6,781 nt of DNA from Clostridiaceae bacterium (lineage in GTDB: Bacteria > Bacillota > Clostridia > Oscillospirales > QAMX01), in NCBI GenBank assembly GCA_016297585.1, contig JAEDGJ010000129.1:1-6781 (forward strand), read 5' to 3'. Of the stretch, positions 4,705-6,781 are shown in pieces; within the stretch, counting starts at the first letter, position 1, and each line of letters opens with the position of its first letter. A program made the translations under genes and the position numbers. Below the pieces are notes generated by a model. It worked only from the letters and a program-made list of their open reading frames with translations. It was not told the origin of the DNA and searched no databases.

Positions 4705-6033
4705 ATGTCTGATCTTGCTATCTTCGGCGGACCGAAAGCGGTCACCCTCCCGGCGGGCAATATGTTTGACTGGCCGATCATCACGAAGGAAGACGAGGAC
4801 GCGTGTCTGGAAGTCCTGCGCCGCGGCGGCATGTCCGGCACCGACGTCACGACGAAGTTTGAAGAGGAATTCGCCGCCTGGAACGGCACCAAGTACGCGC
4901 TTGGCTTCTCCACCGGCACCGCGTCCCTGCAGGCCGCCATGTACGGCGCCGGCGTGCGCACGGGCGACGAGATCATCTGCCCCGACGTGACCTACTGGGC
5001 CTCCGGCCTTCAGGCGTTCTCCCTCGGCGCGACCGTCGTCTTCGCGAACGTCGATCCCGACACGCTGTGCATCGACCCGAACGACATCGAGCGCTGCATC
5101 GGCCCGCGCACGAAGGCGATCATGTGCGTCCATTACCTCGGCCATCCCTGCGACATGGATCCGATCATGGAGATCGCGAAGAAGCACGGACTCAAGGTCA
5201 TCGAGGACGTTTCCCACGCGCAGGGCGGTCTCTACAAGGGCCGCAAGCTCGGCACCATCGGCGACGTCGCCGCGATGTCCCTGATGTCCGGCAAGTCGCT
5301 GGCCATCGGCGAGGCCGGTATCCTCGTCACGGACAACCGCGAGATCTATGAGCACGCGATGGCGCTCGGCCACTACGAGCACTTCACCGCGAAGGCCATC
5401 ACCTGCCCCGACCTCGCGCCCTACGTCGGACTGCCGTTCGGCGGCTACAAGTACCGCATGCATCAGCTCTCCAGCGCCGTCGGCCGCGTCCAGCTCAAGT
5501 ACTACGACGAGCGCTGCGTCGAGATCCGGAAGGCGATGAACTACTTCTGGGATCTCCTCGAAGGCGTTCCGGGTCTGCGCGCGCACCGCGTCGACGAGAG
5601 CACCGGTTCGAACATGGCCGGCTGGTACGCCGCGAAGGGTCTGTACCGTCCGGAGGAGCTCGGCGGCCTGTCCGTCACCCGCTTCTGCGAGGCCGTCGCC
5701 GCCGAAGGCGCCCCGGCGTCCCCCGGCTGCAACCTCGCGCTGCACACCCATCCGCTGTTCCAGACCGCCGATGTCTACGGCGTCGGCAAGCCCACCCGTA
5801 TCGCCTACGCCGACCGCGACGTCCGCGAGCTCGACAAGGCTCTGCAGCCCGCCGTCGATATCGGCAAGCACACCTACAACATCCCGTGGTTCAAGCACTA
5901 TGTGCCCGAGATCATCGAGCAGTACGCCGAAGCGTACAAGAAGTGCGCGCTGAACTACAAGGAGCTCCTCGCCGACGATAAGGGCGACCCGGAGGTCCTC
6001 GGCGGCTTCCATTTCTTCCGTCACACGAAGTAA
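4705..6033 (+). CDS. DegT/DnrJ/EryC1/StrS-family PLP aminotransferase
   Basis: A complete 442-residue fold-type I aminotransferase of the sugar/cyclitol class, which moves an amino group, typically from Gln or Glu, onto a keto-sugar, keto-cyclitol or related ketone. Landmarks: the IFGGPKAV opening and WPIIT (23-27) seen in AHBA-synthase/scyllo-inosose-type members; FSTGTASLQ (68-76) binding the PLP phosphate; GDEIICPDVTYWAS (87-100); CVHYLGHPCDMDPI (141-154); VIEDVSHAQGGLYKG (165-179) with Asp168 contacting the PLP nitrogen; SLMSGKSLAIGEAG (192-205) with Lys197 as the Schiff-base lysine; and YKYRMHQLSSAVGRVQL (248-264). All key residues are present. GEAG replaces the usual GEGG. No sugar-nucleotide genes flank it; it is bounded by a long leader and a strong terminator, so the substrate cannot be deduced. 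The ATG at 4705 fits the family's N-terminus. Confidence 0.93.
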   Translation: MSDLAIFGGPKAVTLPAGNMFDWPIITKEDEDACLEVLRRGGMSGTDVTTKFEEEFAAWNGTKYALGFSTGTASLQAAMYGAGVRTGDEIICPDVTYWASGLQAFSLGATVVFANVDPDTLCIDPNDIERCIGPRTKAIMCVHYLGHPCDMDPIMEIAKKHGLKVIEDVSHAQGGLYKGRKLGTIGDVAAMSLMSGKSLAIGEAGILVTDNREIYEHAMALGHYEHFTAKAITCPDLAPYVGLPFGGYKYRMHQLSSAVGRVQLKYYDERCVEIRKAMNYFWDLLEGVPGLRAHRVDESTGSNMAGWYAAKGLYRPEELGGLSVTRFCEAVAAEGAPASPGCNLALHTHPLFQTADVYGVGKPTRIAYADRDVRELDKALQPAVDIGKHTYNIPWFKHYVPEIIEQYAEAYKKCALNYKELLADDKGDPEVLGGFHFFRHTK

Positions 6034-6051
6034 TTTCCGCGTAACGACATA

Positions 6052-6099
6052 CGGCGCGGCTCTCCGGTTTTCCGGGAAGCCGCGCCGCTTTATGTTTTT
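6052..6099 (+). terminator. Intrinsic terminator of the aminotransferase gene
   Basis: CGGCGCGGCT (6052-6061) pairs perfectly with AGCCGCGCCG (6078-6087). After a C-A mismatch and a G-U pair, CCGG (6064-6067) pairs with CCGG (6072-6075) over a TTTT loop. A T-rich stretch with TTTTT at 6095-6099 follows. It lies 18 nt after the stop codon. Confidence 0.88.
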
Positions 6100-6160
6100 G
6101 CCGCAAAAATCGATTTTTGCCGTGAAAACGGGGGATTGCCGCAAAAACCCGGGGCTTTTG
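6095..6160. repeat. Palindrome cluster in the convergent spacer
   Basis: TTTTTGC-C-GCAAAAA (6095-6109) runs into an 18-bp perfect palindrome, GCAAAAATCGATTTTTGC (6103-6120). CAAAA-CCC-GGG-TTTTG (6142-6160, one A-C mismatch) follows. TTGCCGCAAAAA occurs twice, at 6098-6109 and 6136-6147 (the second preceded by A). Such A/T arms supply T-runs on both strands, which suits bidirectional termination. Confidence 0.7.
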
Positions 6161-6179
6161 ACCCCTATATCGGGGGTCA
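6143..6179 (-). terminator. Probable terminator of the oxidoreductase gene, overlapping its stop codon
   Basis: On the minus strand TGACCCC (6179-6173) pairs with GGGGTCA (6165-6159), the stop TGA being part of the stem. GGGG (6165-6162) can instead pair with CCCC (6154-6151), followed by GGG and TTTTT (6147-6143), a normal terminator layout. The two stems share an arm and exclude each other. Confidence 0.6.
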
Positions 6180-6781
6180 GCCGAGCAGTCTTTTCTGAAT
6201 TTCCCCGACGGGCAGCGCGCGCGGCTCGACGCCCGAGGCTGCGGCGAGCGCCGCCGCCGTTCCCGCCGCCTCGCCGAGCGCCGCGCAGATGGGCATCACG
6301 CGGAAGTTCGAGTGCGCGAGGTGCGTGCCCGAGATGCAGCGTCCGGCGAGCAGCAGCCCGTCGGTCTTTTCCGGCACGAGGCAGCCGTAGGGGATGTCAT
6401 AGCCCTGCGCCTGCGTAAAATGCGCCTGCGAGCCGGTCGGGTCGAGCCCCGCGCCCGTGAGGTTGTGGACGTCGAAGTTGAAGTGCGCGCCGCGCACCAC
6501 CCAGTCCGGAAACTGCCGGGCGGCGAGGATGTCCTCTTCGGTCAGCGTGTACAGGCCTGCAAAATGCCGCGTTTCGCGCACGCCCATCAGCGAGGCGGAC
6601 GAGATGATGTAGCAGTGCTCGAACCCCGGGACGTACTCGCGCAGGTAGTCGAGGATCGCCCACATCTGCTCGCGGCAGACGCATTCGGCGCGCGTTAAGT
6701 CCTCGGCGCGGGTGCCGTCGATGTCCGTGACGTTCGTCATGTTGCAGGTGACGATGCCGGGCAGCGTCGAGCGGTAGAGCA
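6177..6781 (-). CDS. FAD-dependent oxidoreductase, C-terminal part (5' end outside window)
   Basis: The last 200 residues of a flavoprotein of the FAD_oxidored type (PF12831-like). The frame stays open to the window edge, so the ATG at 6740 is internal: upstream codons read LYRSTLPGIVTCN and continue the domain. Family features, numbered from that internal Met: NVTDIDGTRAEDLTRAE (3-19), a YVPGFEHCYI segment (36-45), GVRETRHFAGLYTLTEEDIL (53-72), FDVHNLTG (89-96), YDIPYGCLVPEKTDGLLLAGRCIS (114-137) and FRVMPICAALGEAAGTAAALA (146-166). The final domain returns to the FAD site. The N-terminal Rossmann dinucleotide motif lies outside the window. Members occur widely in gut and polysaccharide-degrading bacteria and mostly lack a known substrate. 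It converges on the aminotransferase gene, so the two are not co-transcribed. Confidence 0.9.
   Translation of the reverse strand, partial: LYRSTLPGIVTCNMTNVTDIDGTRAEDLTRAECVCREQMWAILDYLREYVPGFEHCYIISSASLMGVRETRHFAGLYTLTEEDILAARQFPDWVVRGAHFNFDVHNLTGAGLDPTGSQAHFTQAQGYDIPYGCLVPEKTDGLLLAGRCISGTHLAHSNFRVMPICAALGEAAGTAAALAAASGVEPRALPVGEIQKRLLG

Noticed and set aside
4328..4990. 220-codon plus-strand open frame from the intergenic region into the aminotransferase gene
   Set aside because: It is out of frame with the aminotransferase, begins in low-complexity AT/C-rich DNA and ends in Arg/Pro/Ser-rich out-of-frame translation; no ribosome site seen.
4663..6144. 493-codon minus-strand open frame covering the aminotransferase gene
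   Set aside because: The aminotransferase strand shows every catalytic motif; the antisense product is repetitive Val/Asp/Gly/Arg-rich and would read through the aminotransferase terminator.

Overview
The window is G+C-rich (about two thirds by eye) and gene-dense. Its gene families and order suggest a high-GC member of the Clostridia, probably a gut-type Oscillospirales-like Firmicute: an acpS / NAD(P)HX-repair / lipoprotein / alanine-racemase run, a small DUF6106-like membrane protein, Shine-Dalgarno starts and a textbook sigma-A promoter. This placement is inference from gene content; there is no rRNA or other marker here.

Left part (1-4154, all minus strand): one tight operon, read right to left. 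A two-helix membrane protein (DUF6106-like) overlaps acpS (holo-ACP synthase) by 4 bp. Then come nnr (bifunctional NAD(P)HX epimerase/dehydratase), a small lipoprotein of the type encoded beside alr in other Firmicutes (YdcC/GerS-like position), and alr (alanine racemase), whose 3' end runs off the window. The gaps are 27, 26 and 34 bp. A perfect TTGACA-17-TATAAT promoter at 4205-4233 is placed to drive the set. The operon combines activation of acyl carrier protein, repair of damaged nicotinamide cofactors, and supply of D-alanine for the wall.

Middle (4155-4704): a divergent intergenic region of 550 bp, unusually long for this window. It holds the operon promoter, two small hairpins each followed by the same 10-mer, a 102-nt strongly C-over-G skewed stretch (33 C, 5 G) resembling a Rho-loading region, and five consecutive stem-loops before the start of the plus-strand gene. 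This is the most likely place for an undescribed regulatory element.

Right part: a complete, apparently monocistronic DegT/DnrJ/EryC1/StrS-family PLP aminotransferase (4705-6033, plus) with a strong intrinsic terminator. A palindrome-dense convergent spacer follows, then the C-terminal 200 residues of an FAD-dependent oxidoreductase on the minus strand (6177-6781, 5' end outside the window). No mobile element, CRISPR array, tRNA or rRNA was seen.
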